Assembly: GCA_029817715.1 (NCBI GenBank)
Contig: JARUPY010000190.1
Coordinates: 5,394,001-5,458,000 of the forward strand
DNA length: 64,000 bases
Source: Melastoma dodecandrum
Taxonomy: Eukaryota; Streptophyta; Magnoliopsida; Myrtales; Melastomataceae
Direction of reading: 5' to 3'
Each line of letters begins with the position of its first letter. The stretch's first letter is position 1. The notes beneath the pieces were generated by a model that saw only the letters and a program-made list of their open reading frames with translations, had not been told where the DNA came from and made no database searches. A program made the position numbers and the translations under genes. Of the stretch, positions 24,448 through 35,938 are shown one piece after another.

Positions 24448-25353
24448 TGGATTGTCATCCCAAAGTGGGTTGGAACTTAAATTTGCTTCAAACATTCATG
24501 TTTCATGTACAACAAAGATCGCGAGTGAGCGGATGTATTATCATTCTACGTCGTGACATTCTCAAAGATTGGCAACAAACTTGCCATTCGAAATTGCCCG
24601 CCTCCTGAAAGATTAACAGTAAGCAGCCGTCCTGCTTAGGTTAAGGCCATCTCTCTGCAAGTGCCAAAATAGAAAATGAAGTGAACCAATTCCCCTTTTT
24701 CAGTTAACCGAGTAAATCCCAACCCGGTGTTTGATTGATCTGGCCTCAACAACTTGATGCGACAAAATGTTTTAGAAAGTCTTGTAGCAGCGTCGCAGCG
24801 AGGTAATGGATCATGTCAAGGCAGGTAAGAAAGAATACATCATCCTTTTGACAGGGAGGGGACAGCTAACTGGGATAATCTTTTGTTTTCGAAGTCAACA
24901 AAACTTAGTTGCAGTTGATCAACAACTCTTGCAACCTAAAACCATATGCAGCGGAACAACCCGACATTGAATGGGCTGTCTTCCTAGTTGTAGCCTTTGC
25001 CAGATGACATTAGCAGAACTAGTAGGATTGCTAATAAGTTCGAATCGTGCCAAGAGCAGGAAAAGGTAAAAAGGATGATTCCTGGAATTAAAAAGAAAAG
25101 GCTTTGATTGTTAACTGTTCTCCTAATTTCATTCCGCTGCCATCATCTGTTCTGTTGCATCATTCACTGTCCCGACGCTCTTTACATTTGCTCCTCAACA
25201 TGGCTTGGCTGACAGCGGCAGTCAGCACCTCATGAAGCGTGAACTCTACCGTTTCCAGATCCAGGTAGCTGCTTGAGAGAGTGAGAGAGAAAGAAGGGAA
25301 GGAACAAATTTAACAAAAGAAAGATGAAGATGAGATGAGATGGTGCTGTCGCC
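24448..25353. other. Intergenic region downstream of the germin-like gene
   Basis: No gene is recognised. A short GA-rich microsatellite-like stretch occurs near 25275-25340. Confidence 0.4.
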
Positions 25354-25586
25354 TTGATCACCTAAATGGCATGGTTGTCTTCAATAAATTGATCATCTCG
25401 CCTTGAAAATCAGACTGTGGCAGGTCCTGTCGCAAGGGCAAGCACAGTCTACTGCCTCGTTGATGCCCACTCTGTCAAAGTACCAGTATCCAGCCGTAAG
25501 GTCGATTCTCTGCATATTAGCATTTCAAAAACCAGGTATGTTGCCTCTCTAACTGGCAGTGAACAAAGTACGAGTTGACGAATAAA
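25354..25586. repeat. Duplicated block A (copy 2)
   Basis: Near-identical to 10640-10868, in the same orientation. The minus-strand terminal-exon-like frame with the CACPCDRTCH motif is kept. It is joined directly to a truncated NPF exon at about 25587. Confidence 0.6.
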
Positions 25587-25587
25587 G

Positions 25588-26410
25588 TACCAGGCTGAGC
25601 AGGAAGGTTGAGCCCATGAAGTTGGTAAGAGTGTTCGAGGCGGATGCCAAGTCGAAGTGCATTACGAGGTAAAAGAACAGCACCAGCGTACACATGTTTG
25701 CTATGAATCCCATGTTCTCCAGTCCAATAAAAACTGTCCCTCGTGAACAATGAAGAAACAGGCATGTTAGTTTCGAAACAAGGTTACAGAAAGGTAACGA
25801 TGCCCATACACATTCTCCCGTACGGACTCACTGAGCATGAAGGAGGAGGCCCTGAATCCTCCTTTTCCGTCCTTCATATGCTTGTCCTCCTGTGTATCGA
25901 TGAGAGACGACGTTACCGTCACGCCATGACCGAAACGGGAACAAGCGGGTTTACAGAAGCTTACCATGGTCGAGATGGCAGAAGTGAGCTGGCGATCGCA
26001 GCAGCGACGGGAATCGGGAAGAACCCACAACATTCTTAAAGACAAGAAAGAAGAAGGGGTCTGTGTAGCTGTCATAGTCAGGCCAGGGGAAAGGAGCTTT
26101 TCCTCGAGTGCTTCTGGTTCTTGTTGGCGAGCATATCTCATGTGTTATTTTGGCCTCCTGGCATTGATTTTGTCACCTTCGTTTGTTCGGGGAGGTGCTC
26201 CTTGTTTCGTTGGTCACATGCCTCAGCAGCAACTCACTCTCGTTGTGTCCGATGAATCGGGTCGTATATTTACGCCAGCGGTCGTGTCCATGGTAATATG
26301 ATTGGCGTGGCCGTCGTTGCCAGCGAGCAGTTTCTACCCCAAACAAGAGGCGTTTTGATAAAAATGATGCTAAGGGGAATCCGCTATCCCAAAACGTTGA
26401 GAGTACGGGG
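25588..26410 (-). pseudogene. Truncated NPF paralog (5' end only)
   Basis: Contains the same single-codon first exon with donor (ATG near 25977), the short second exon (GGKGGFRASSFML-type, ending near 25830) and the start of the next exon up to FMGSTFLLSLV. There the coding sequence breaks off and runs into block A, where a stop follows after about a dozen codons. Upstream sequence resembles the NPF promoter at 16.7-17.4 kb. The frame before the break is intact, so the truncation rather than point mutation disabled it. Confidence 0.75.
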
Positions 26411-27582
26411 TTCGAGATGAATAAAGAGCAACATGCTACTTATAAAAGCAAGTGGCAACCTAATTTTCATTCATATTGTGATTGCGGTTTTTCTTCTACT
26501 ATTTACCGTAAAATCCTAACCAAATGTCTAAAATCTCGAATTTAGACATTGGTTTCATAAGATAAGCTCAGAGTGCAGTTGTCTAAGGAGGAATGATGCA
26601 CATGAGGACTTGGTTTTGGCCATACACGTGAAGAAGTCCTAGTTTCTTTCTGGGGAATGTCCACGTTTTTTGTTCTCCTCAACAGAATCAGCAATTCGCC
26701 GTTTTCTTCTTCGTAGTCTGGCAATCAGGACGGCTTTGAGAAGTTCAGTAAGGGGACAGTGAAGGTTAACTTCTTGCATTGTCCCTTTGTTGTGATCTCA
26801 TTCTATTTGATATCTTCTACCATATGCTGGTATGTATTGTTTAGTAGGTAAGGGATAAGTCAGATAAAAGAAATTTTGATATTCAAGAGAAACTTCAATT
26901 GGTAGGTGACGAGGAAGCGCAATGAAGACTGTAAAATACTTGGTAAGACTTTTGGGCATGCCTGTTCACGAGGTATTGTGCCATTTTCAGCCTATGCAGG
27001 CTCAAAGCTGATAAATTCTTACATTGGCTCACCACTTTGTTTTAATTCTTGAAGGTCAGGCCCCGAGGCGCAACGCGCTTCACTCTTCATCCCTGGAAAG
27101 GCATGTATTTCATGTATGTCAATTTGAATGGGGTTTTGGAATTATAGATCAAGTTACTACTCAATGTAGGAGTTGTGAATGCTTTGATGTGGGATTATGT
27201 AAAGGAAATTGATGGTTGACGTTGGCTGAAAGGGAGTTATTCATTGAGTGATTTGTTGTTGTGGTTGATAATTAGATGACGAACGATCCTTCGATAAGAA
27301 CGTGATCTGCCTGCCTGAGTTCCTTCTTTTATAGATGATGTTTTGACCCGTCAAGCGACCCTTTCTGCTTTGATCGCAGACACCCCTCCCCGGATCCCAT
27401 CATTAATCGATCCAACGAACGAACGTGTTCTTTTTATATCATATTCACGTATGAAGATTACACTGGGAAGAGCGAGACACTTCACCAATTCTCGAGAATA
27501 GGCTGGAATGATGCAAAAAAGAATCGAGTTCGGGAATGGCAGAGGGCAGGGCAGGATCAGAGTCATGGGACTCGTTTCAAAC
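26411..27582. other. Intergenic region
   Basis: No gene is recognised. The right part probably includes the 3' UTR of the minus-strand gene at 27583. Confidence 0.35.
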
Positions 27583-27903
27583 CTACCAGGAGGAGGGGGA
27601 AGACTTATTGCTACTATCAGCCTGACCAAGAATGATTCGGTTGTAGTTGTATTGAAGGTGATGGAGGAACCCTGATCTTCTCCTATAGTTGAAACCGTTC
27701 CTCCTCAGCCTAGACAGCTTGGCCCAGACCAGCTTCCTCAGCCTGGACCAGACGACCCTCTTCGCGCTCGCCAGCGACCCCCTCACCCTCTCTGCCAGGC
27801 TCCTCTTCCTGCTGAACTGGTAGCTCCTCAGGAACAACCGCCTCTTCTCCATCATCGAGTAGTTGGAACCGTACTGCTCCATCGAAAATATGCCGTGGCT
27901 CAT
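27583..27903 (-). CDS. Small basic plant protein of unknown function
   Basis: 106 residues from an ATG at 27903; a second in-frame ATG follows at residue 8 (MEQYG). The protein is very rich in Arg, Lys and Ser, with a conserved-looking core (MMEKRRLFLRSYQFSRK). It resembles small unnamed plant proteins I recall with the same core, but I know no function. The stop codon overlaps a possible GT donor (CTG/GTAGGT at about 27586), so a longer spliced form is possible. The solo LTR at 27975 begins only 71 bp upstream of the start codon. Confidence 0.6.
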   Translation of the reverse strand: MSHGIFSMEQYGSNYSMMEKRRLFLRSYQFSRKRSLAERVRGSLASAKRVVWSRLRKLVWAKLSRLRRNGFNYRRRSGFLHHLQYNYNRIILGQADSSNKSSPSSW

Positions 27904-27974
27904 GTATGCTTGTTACTCGGCGGGAAGAGAAGGGGAGGTGGTGCTGTGGGGGTGCATACTACTAGTAAAGATGG

Positions 27975-30900
27975 TGTAATAGCTCAAATTGAAGCGCACC
28001 GGGAGGCAGGACTCCTTGAGACATTCATGAGTATTGAGCGTGATAAGCCTACAAAAAGAAGGGAAACAGAGGCGTTCAAGAAAAAGCTATGTCATGCCGT
28101 AACTTCTTCAGACCGCATAAAGTCGTCGTTGTCCCGGGGATTTCCGACCAGATCTGGGTTAATGCGTCTATGGCCGTTTCAATCTGTGCAATCTTCTTAG
28201 GCAGCTCCTTCCTCTTCCTCTGCAGTCATAAGGCTCCCCAAAGTCAGCGATTTCACGGAACAGCCCAATATTTGTCAAATCTGCATCCTTTGCACTGGTT
28301 AGACTTGGCTCTGACAAGTTGAACAAGCTACACATGAAGCAGTAATTTATCGATTCGCTCAAGGCTATTCAAGGACTCCACTACGACAAGAACTACAAGA
28401 ATGACAGAAGGGAAGAAATCCTGCTAATGGGAGAAAACCTGACCAGAGACAAGCGTGTTAAAAAGTCCTTGTTGGTTGTCTCACCTGGGAGCATGCACGC
28501 AACCAAGCGCTCCAACGACAGTACTTCCCAAGGTGAAGTCACTGACAAATATCCAGCTTAAGCTTATACCGACCGAACACACGAACGACCCGATGCAAGG
28601 CCTCAGCTCACGCATCGAAATAACACCACCAAGAAGACAACAACAGACTCTACAGCAACTGCTCCTGCAGCAAAATCAGTTTCAACAGCAGCAGCAGATT
28701 CAGATTCAACAACAACATCCACAGATGCACCATCAGCAGCTATCACAGGATGTTCATCATCAGCAGGCATCCACAGCATACAACCAACTCTAGAATCAGT
28801 CGTCCTTCCAGCCTAAGCAAAAAAAGAGGCCAGACAAAAGCCATGATCAAGCCCCAAAGAGAAACCCAAAAGACTAACCAATTACAACAAAAACAAGAGC
28901 CCGACTCAAGGTGAAAGGCCAATCAAGTCAAACACAAGAGTCCAAATCCATGAAGACCACAACAGATACAAGCCCGACCCAAAGTGTAAGGCTAGTTAAG
29001 CCCACAGCCCAAATCTTCTCATCAGTGCCTGCAGAAAGTTAAAGGAAACCAATCACAAGTAATCACCTTGAATCTCAACAAGATGGGATGAATTCCAACG
29101 ACACCAGTAAAGATGAAACGAAACTCAGGTTTCGGTTAAAGAGAGTCGGGGGATAATAAAGAAGAAGAAGCAGAAGAAAAGACAGGGGAGGACAGTTACA
29201 AAAGACTAACCAAATTCTCTTGGGGAGATCGATCAAACACATTAAAAATTCATCAATTCTCTTTTGGGGGATGAGTCTTTCTCCCTTCCTTCTTCACTCC
29301 TATAGACAGTCGAGGAACCTCCACAGCCATGAAGAGGGAGAGGTCCTGCAATCTCCTCACCAAGGTAAGAGGAGTCAGCCGTGGACCCCCCCCCCCCCCC
29401 CCCCCCTCGATGGCCAACCCAAACAGGACAGTCTACAACAACTACAACAGGAAACCATACCTCAGGCGGCGATAGACCTCGGCCTTCCTGAATGCAACAC
29501 GCAACGGGGACAAGCTCCCGTCTAGACGAACCGACCAGCTTCCTTCCCCGATCGACGACGAAGAACCAATCCAAGCTCCTCTCAGGAACGGCAGCAGACT
29601 GCTTCTCCAGTGACCGGCTTCTCCACCAGCGAATCCCTACGGCGTACTTCACAAGGATCCTGACGTTCGCAGCTGCATCAAACATGCAGTCCCTGACATC
29701 CATTGCAGCAGCGAAGCAAATCTCCAAGGCAGCCACCTCACAGCTAAGTCTCCCCCTGCTCTCGTCTTCTCGACGTCTCCTCTTGCAGTAATGCTTTCTC
29801 AGCGAAAGTTCTCCTCAATTCCAGCAGCTTCCCTTTTCCGGCGCTCCCTCCACCAGTAGCGGCAACCCGCGCCTCCCCTGACGTCCCCCGGAGCTCACGG
29901 TGGTAGCCCCCGTACCCGGCGACCCAGTCCAGCAGCCCACAGAAGCTGCAGCCCTCCACCTTTCCCCCCCGGCGTCCACCTCGGCCTTCCTTCATCCGGC
30001 GTCTCCCAGCAGCCAACGGGAGTTCTCCCTCTCCCCGACGTCCTCGGCAAGCCCGAGTTCCACCCTCCAGAAGCCCCGTCTCTACACGTCGGCGGCTACG
30101 AGGCGGTTCCCCGTCCTCGCTTCCCGGCGCTCTTCCCACGGTGCCATCCTGAAGTCCACAACACCCACAGCAGCGAGCTTCCCTCGGCCGTCTTCAGGAC
30201 AGCGGCAGATCGGCCTCCAGTGTCCCCAAACCCGATGGCGAACTCACCTCCCTCGGCATCTCTCAGCTCCCGGCGTTCCCAAGCCTCACGGCGGTAGCCC
30301 TTTCCCTTCTGGTGACCCACAGCTCAGCGACGATTTCGCCGCGCTTCCCAACCTCCCAGCCTCCCTCTGGACGCCTCTCAATGGTCAGCAAAGCCCCCAG
30401 CCGGCCTCCACGACTCGACGGCAGCTGACCCACGAGCCCGGCGGCAGCAACCCACGCCAGCTCCGACCTCCCTGGCGACCCAGCGAGCGAGATCCCACTC
30501 TGCCGACATCCCAGGCGGTGTTCCCATGACTTCCTCCTGTGGCAGCTTCGGAGTTGACACCTAAATCTCGATGGCGGCAACTCAAATGGGAGAAGGATCC
30601 CCTGCAAGTCGAATCCCCATCCAGAAAGGTAACGATTCAATTTTTTTTTAGATTTTGTCTTTTCACTTTTTATTTATTATAATTCATTTGACTTTTGGCG
30701 TTTTGTGTATTTGTTTTAAACTTATAAAACATTCGACGGAATCACTATTCTATTTTTGCTTTGTTTAACACCTTTTTTTTTCATGAATTTCATTTTTTTA
30801 GTTTTTTTTTTGGGATTATCACTATAAAATCAAATCTTTGCAAATTGACAATTGAAACATTTATTCAAGTTTATGATATTTAGTTTCGATAAAAATCAAA

Positions 30901-32040
30901 ATTTTTATCATTATTTAAAAATTACGTTTTTTTTATGTCAATTACGTCAGATTTCTATATGTAACATTTTTTTTCTTTAAATCAATCATTTTTTAAATGG
31001 ATTTGATTTTTATTATCAATTAATCATTATTTTAATCCACTAATTCACATTCTATCTCATTATTATTATATTAATTTAGGACAAATTAATTATCATTATT
31101 ATTATCATTTTGAATTTTCTAACCATCAATTTTTTTGTTTATTTTACATGAAAATCAAACAACAACTTCGAGGGACTCGACACGACGAATTTTTACGGCT
31201 AGAGGAGGTGGAGCACAAGACAAGAGGCGCAGTGAAAGGCTTCATCGAAGCGGCCCTAACTGACGAGCTCGGCCATCCCGGCGGGCCTCAGGTACATGAG
31301 GGAGGTGCGGGCCTCCTGATTTTCTTTATTTCCACATGTAACGGGTGGTGGGCACAAGTGTATAGGCCCACGATCACCACCCTTCCTCGCTCCCTTTGAT
31401 CTAAATATTTGATCTGTGGTTGCGTGCATGTCGTTAGGCTTTTTAGGATTTTATCGTCGCATGTTGTTTGCCAAACAAATACACATGAGTTCGGGCCCAA
31501 AAGGCCTGGGTCCAACGCCCGTAAAACATTGACATGAGTCTGGAGTCATGTCCGGATCGAGTCCAACACACGTTAACCAAAAGCAAACTTTTGGAGCAAA
31601 CGCCACCTTTTCGCATGTTTAAGTGTAAGAGTTAGTAATTAGGGATCCCCGAACCCTACTCTGGTTTTCCGACTTAGACCAGTTTTCAAAAATAAGTCGG
31701 TGGCGACTCCGTAATAGTTTACCTAAGTTAAACAACCACATTTTTTACGAAGTCATTTTGGATGAGGGATCGACGACACGAGCCGCTCTTAGAACCTCCT
31801 GAAGCTTCCTCCTCGGGCCATGTGCTTCTTTTCGCCCGTCGCCTCTTAAGGAGCATGGAGACGATCGGCGAAGAGTCTGGGCAGACCCGGTCAGGAATCG
31901 AAGGAGGAACCACCCTGGTCTTTTCCGCAGCGTTCGACGCTCGAGTCGCGACGCCGACCGGAAGACTCTAGGGGAGCGGGCCCGGATCCTCGGGTCGTCC
32001 GAACCGCCGCGCGCGTGCTAGGCCGGAAGGCGCGCGTACA
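27975..32040 (+). mobile_element. Solo LTR of the LARD family (copy 2, inverted)
   Basis: About 4.07 kb beginning TGTAATAGCTC and ending GCGCGTACA, opposite in orientation to copy 1. The flanks are GATGG (27970-27974) and TATGG (32041-32045), a target duplication with one mismatch. The last ~850 bp (31200-32040) match the conserved terminal segment of the other copies. A GC-rich segment (29850-30600) and an AT-rich segment (30640-31150) are also shared. A Gln-coding CAG/CAA-rich stretch lies at 28620-28760. Confidence 0.8.
29386..29406. repeat. Homopolymer of about 21 C
   Basis: A pure C run inside the solo LTR. Its length may be unreliable in assembly. Confidence 0.8.
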
Positions 32041-32045
32041 TATGG

Positions 32046-32733
32046 TAAGGAGGAAGAGAGGTCGGCAGGGAACCTTGTCAATGTCGAGCCTCACCTTATT
32101 CCACTAGAACATATGCATACATGGAGAAAGAAAAGGGAGGGTGTGGTTGGGGTCATATTCTCATTGAATTCTTTTACTGGTCCCAAAATTCCTTCTTTTT
32201 CGGACAACTTGCTGCTTTAAATTCACCCCTCTCCTCATATTCATTGTTCCCCTATAGAGTTGGTTGAATTGTGGCATACTTCTCTCCCCAGTGCTTTAGT
32301 GCGGTACGGCTGAAATGCTTTGTCTTGAAAGAGTAGAGCAAATGAGTAGAGCAAGAAATCAGATGCCTTGGTAGGAAAGGCTTGCAAAATCAGGCCAAAG
32401 AAGTTGGGAGAGACAGGGTCAGCATATCAACTGCCCCTCTGAGACTCTGAGTCAAACAATTCCGGCCTAACCAAGCAACCAATTATCACTTACTCAGACC
32501 AATTTGCAGCCTCATCAGGCCAAGTCACGAACTTCATCTGTCAACAAGCACGAGCGATCTCAAGATAGCAGCAGATGCAACACCACATCCAAAGATATAA
32601 GCCTTGCGCCTGTCTCCCGTGACTATTAGACAATCAAATGCAAAGAATACGACATAAAACATCTCCCGAGAGACGGTCAATGAAACACTAGCATCCAAGG
32701 AACAATTTATAACCTCGCCGGCATATTCTCATT
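32046..32733. other. Unassigned sequence between two retrotransposons
   Basis: No gene or repeat is recognised. It is the left flank of the Copia insertion, ending in the TSD CTTTA (32734-32738). Confidence 0.4.
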
Positions 32734-32738
32734 CTTTA

Positions 32739-33135
32739 TGTAGAAAAGAAGAACAGAGAAGAAGAGGAGGAAGGAAGGAACGAAGCAGAGGAAGGGATTA
32801 AGAAGAACAAGAAGAAGCAGAAGTAAAGAAGATGAAGAAGAAGACGAAGCAGAAGAAGAAGAAGAAGAAGAAGAAGAAGACGCAGAGAGAAGAAGCTGAT
32901 AACGGTGAAGAAGGAAACTTTCTTAATTAAATATTACATCGTTTTCATCTGTCTTATATACACTGTAAGAACAGAAAACAGAAACGCGACGCTGCAGGGG
33001 TGGGGTGACAGACGACAACCTGCGCGCAGGTTGTTACTCCAGACTGTTACACCTGAAAGTCTGGGCCGCTTCTGCTTCTGGGCTGTACATTGTCAAGCCT
33101 TGTAATATAGTGGCCCGCTCGCTTTCATTTCAACA
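32739..33135 (-). repeat. 3' LTR of the Copia element
   Basis: 397 bp, 24 bp shorter than its partner at 50744. The difference lies in a GAA microsatellite (about 32840-32880). Elsewhere only a few substitutions are seen. Confidence 0.92.
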
Positions 33136-33190
33136 CTTCCCCGTAAAACAAACTCCTTAATTCTCCTTGACCCTGCAACTTCCCTCCTGT

Positions 33191-35938
33191 TCAACATTCC
33201 TTTATACTGTCACCTCCTTTGTTTCGTTGACTTCCACAATTCACTTCACACAAATCAGTGCTATCTTCATCTTGTTCCTCTGTTACCTCTTGAATGCGTT
33301 CTTCAACACTCACCCCAGGACATGGTTTGTGTGTTACTGTCAGCTTGCTTCTAATAGACACAAATTTCTGTGTCGGTATCACCTTAGTCAATGGATCAGC
33401 GACTTGATCTTCAGAGACTACATGGAGCACCTGAATCTTTCCGGCCATTACCTTCTCCCTGATAAAGTGGAAATCAATTTCAACATGCTTTGTACGAGCA
33501 TGAAGAATTGGATTTGCGGCCAAGTAGATAGAGCTGAGGTTATCACAATATAGGATAGGAACATCAGTTATTGCTGAAACATTCAGCTCTTCCAGCAGAG
33601 TTTGTAACCACATCACCTCTGCTACACCATCTGCAAGACTTCCAAATTCAGCTTCTGTACTTGATCTCGACACAACCTTTTGTTTATGAGAAGCCCAGGA
33701 CACCAAATTAGGGCCAAGGAAGGTACAATAACCACTCGTGCTTCGTCTGTCATCAGGGCAGCTTGCCCAATCCGCATCAGTGAAACAAGAAATATCAAGA
33801 GTCTGTCCTGCTGTGAATGTAATGCCTAACGCCTTCGTGCTCTTGAGATATCTTAATATTCTCTTCACTGCCTGCAAGTGAGCTGTGGTAGGCTGCTGCA
33901 GGAATTGGCATGCCTTGTTGACAGAATAACTGATATCGGATCTAGTGTTGGTACAATATTGAAGAGCCCCTACCATACTCCGATAAACAGCAGGATCCGG
34001 TAAAACCTCCCCTTCATACCTGGATAAAGTGCCTGTTGATGCCATAGGAGTAGCTATTCCCTTACAATTAGCCATATCTGACTTCCTCAGCAGGTCTGCA
34101 ATATATTTTTCTTGACATAGATGTAACAGGCCATCTTGCCGTGTCACCTGGAATCCGAGGAAATAAGACAGATTTCCCAAGTCTTTCAAGGCGAATTGCT
34201 GGTGTAGTTGCGGCAGAAGATTAAAGATACCAGTCCTATTGGATCCTGTAACAACTATGTCATCAACATAGACAAGAACAATGATTAGCCCAGCATCAGA
34301 AATCTGGAAGAACATGGAGGCATCGGCTTTAGAATTCTGGAAGCCCCATTGTAGCAGGCATGTACTAAGTTTAAGAAACCATGCCCGTGGACTTTGCTTC
34401 AGGCCATACAAAGCCTTCTGAAGTTTACAGACATAAGAAGGGGCATTTGAATCTTCCAAACCTGGTGGTTGCTCCATATGCACAGTTTCTGCCAAGTCAC
34501 CATTGAGGAATGCATTATGGACATCTAATTGGCGCAAGAGCCAATCATATGTGACTGCCAGAGAGAGAATAACACGAATGGTTTGTAGTTTAACCACTGG
34601 ACTGAAAGTTTCTGTAAAATCCACCCCAGGAGTTTGATGAAAACCTTTTGCCACTAGCCGAGCTTTGCATCTTTCTAAAGTGCCATCTGACTTCACTTTT
34701 ACTTTGTACACCCACTTGCAGCCTATCACTTTCTGTGCCTGAGAGCGAGGAACAAGAGTCCAGGTTTTGTTGAGCCTCAAAGCTTGCAGCTCAGCGAGCA
34801 TGGCTTCTCTCCACACCGGGACCTGAAGGGCCTCTACCAGAGAAGATGGTTCCTGTGGTATGGGATCAGTGGGCAAGAACAAGGGAGATTTCTGTGTATG
34901 TATGGTTGTATTAGTAGTAGGGGAGGCAAAATATAGTTTAGGTTTAAAAATACCAGCCTTGGACCGAGTAATCATTGGATGAATGTTCCCATCTCCTTGG
35001 ACCTCTGTGATAGGTTCTGAATCTGTTACAGTGGGACTGTCAGGATTGTTCAAAACTGGTGAGGGTGATGGACTGTTAGAAGGAGAGGTAAGAGGAGGGA
35101 CAGGTACAGGATGTAGAGATGAATCAGGAGAGTGTCTAGGTGCTGTACTCAGCATAGGTAGAGAACTAATGGGGAACAGAACACAGGGACTAGAAGTTAT
35201 TAATTTTGGAATTGAGGCCGAGCTAGAAGGGGTTGACTGAAATGGGAAAACTGTTTCATGGAATAAAACATCCCTAGAGATGTAAACACGTCCAGTTTTA
35301 TGATTTAAGCAGATATAGCCTTTGTGAAAGGCACTTCTGCCCAGATAAACACAGGGAGCAGAATGAGGTTCCAATTTATGGGAGTTATATGGTCGTAGAT
35401 AAGGGAAACACAGACAGCCGAATACGCGAAGTGATGCATAATCAGGAGGATGTCCAGTTAGAAGGGCGGAGGGAGTTTGAAAATGTAAAATTCGTGACGG
35501 AAGCATATTAATGAGTTGGACAGCTTCATGAAAGGCATAAACCCAGAATTGAGAAGGGAGAGATGCATGGAGCATCAAAGCCAGACCAACTTCCACTACA
35601 TGTCTATTTTTCCTCTCTACTCTCCCATTTTGTTGGGGGGTATGAGGACAAGACAATTGATGTGTGATGCCATGTTGTAGAAGATAGGACTGGAGAGTTC
35701 GAAATTCTCCTCCCCAATTCGACCTTACTGCACCAATAGAAGTATGAAACTGGTTTAAGACCATTTGGTGAAACTGTTTAAATGCTGTCAGGGCTTGGGA
35801 TTTGCTATGAAGAAAATAGACCCACGTAAACCTTGTAGCATCATCTATAATCAACAAGAAGAAACGATCACCGGTGACAGAAGGGACTGGTGACGGACCC
35901 CAGACATCGGTATGTAGTAAAAGAAAAGGCTTTGCAGC
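33191..35938 (-). CDS. Copia polyprotein, C-terminal part (integrase, RT, RNase H)
   Basis: Open over 916 codons up to the nested insertion. The integrase core starts near 35860, with the first catalytic Asp in IIDDATRF. The second catalytic position reads RSNWGGEF, with Asn (codon 35719-35717) where the family has Asp. The Glu of the VERKNRH motif is kept. The RT follows with LDVHNAFLNGDL and the active-site YVDD. RNase H follows with FTDADWASCPDDRRSTSG, and the final block VEIDFHFIREKV is normal for Copia. The reading frame joins in phase with that at 48809-50692 on the other side of the insertion. The element is probably not autonomous, both because of the insertion and because of the integrase change. 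Confidence 0.92.
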   Translation of the reverse strand, partial: AAKPFLLLHTDVWGPSPVPSVTGDRFFLLIIDDATRFTWVYFLHSKSQALTAFKQFHQMVLNQFHTSIGAVRSNWGGEFRTLQSYLLQHGITHQLSCPHTPQQNGRVERKNRHVVEVGLALMLHASLPSQFWVYAFHEAVQLINMLPSRILHFQTPSALLTGHPPDYASLRVFGCLCFPYLRPYNSHKLEPHSAPCVYLGRSAFHKGYICLNHKTGRVYISRDVLFHETVFPFQSTPSSSASIPKLITSSPCVLFPISSLPMLSTAPRHSPDSSLHPVPVPPLTSPSNSPSPSPVLNNPDSPTVTDSEPITEVQGDGNIHPMITRSKAGIFKPKLYFASPTTNTTIHTQKSPLFLPTDPIPQEPSSLVEALQVPVWREAMLAELQALRLNKTWTLVPRSQAQKVIGCKWVYKVKVKSDGTLERCKARLVAKGFHQTPGVDFTETFSPVVKLQTIRVILSLAVTYDWLLRQLDVHNAFLNGDLAETVHMEQPPGLEDSNAPSYVCKLQKALYGLKQSPRAWFLKLSTCLLQWGFQNSKADASMFFQISDAGLIIVLVYVDDIVVTGSNRTGIFNLLPQLHQQFALKDLGNLSYFLGFQVTRQDGLLHLCQEKYIADLLRKSDMANCKGIATPMASTGTLSRYEGEVLPDPAVYRSMVGALQYCTNTRSDISYSVNKACQFLQQPTTAHLQAVKRILRYLKSTKALGITFTAGQTLDISCFTDADWASCPDDRRSTSGYCTFLGPNLVSWASHKQKVVSRSSTEAEFGSLADGVAEVMWLQTLLEELNVSAITDVPILYCDNLSSIYLAANPILHARTKHVEIDFHFIREKVMAGKIQVLHVVSEDQVADPLTKVIPTQKFVSIRSKLTVTHKPCPGVSVEERIQEVTEEQDEDSTDLCEVNCGSQRNKGGDSIKEC

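Noticed and set aside
28455..28793. Gln-rich protein of 112 codons
   Set aside because: It is a CAG/CAA-rich stretch in a solo LTR; the translation is compositional only.
29386..29406. C homopolymer as a functional G-quadruplex site
   Set aside because: A single mononucleotide run in an LTR is more easily explained by slippage or assembly error.
29900..30529. 209-codon plus-strand frame
   Set aside because: Same GC-rich LTR segment; Pro/Ser-rich translation without a domain.
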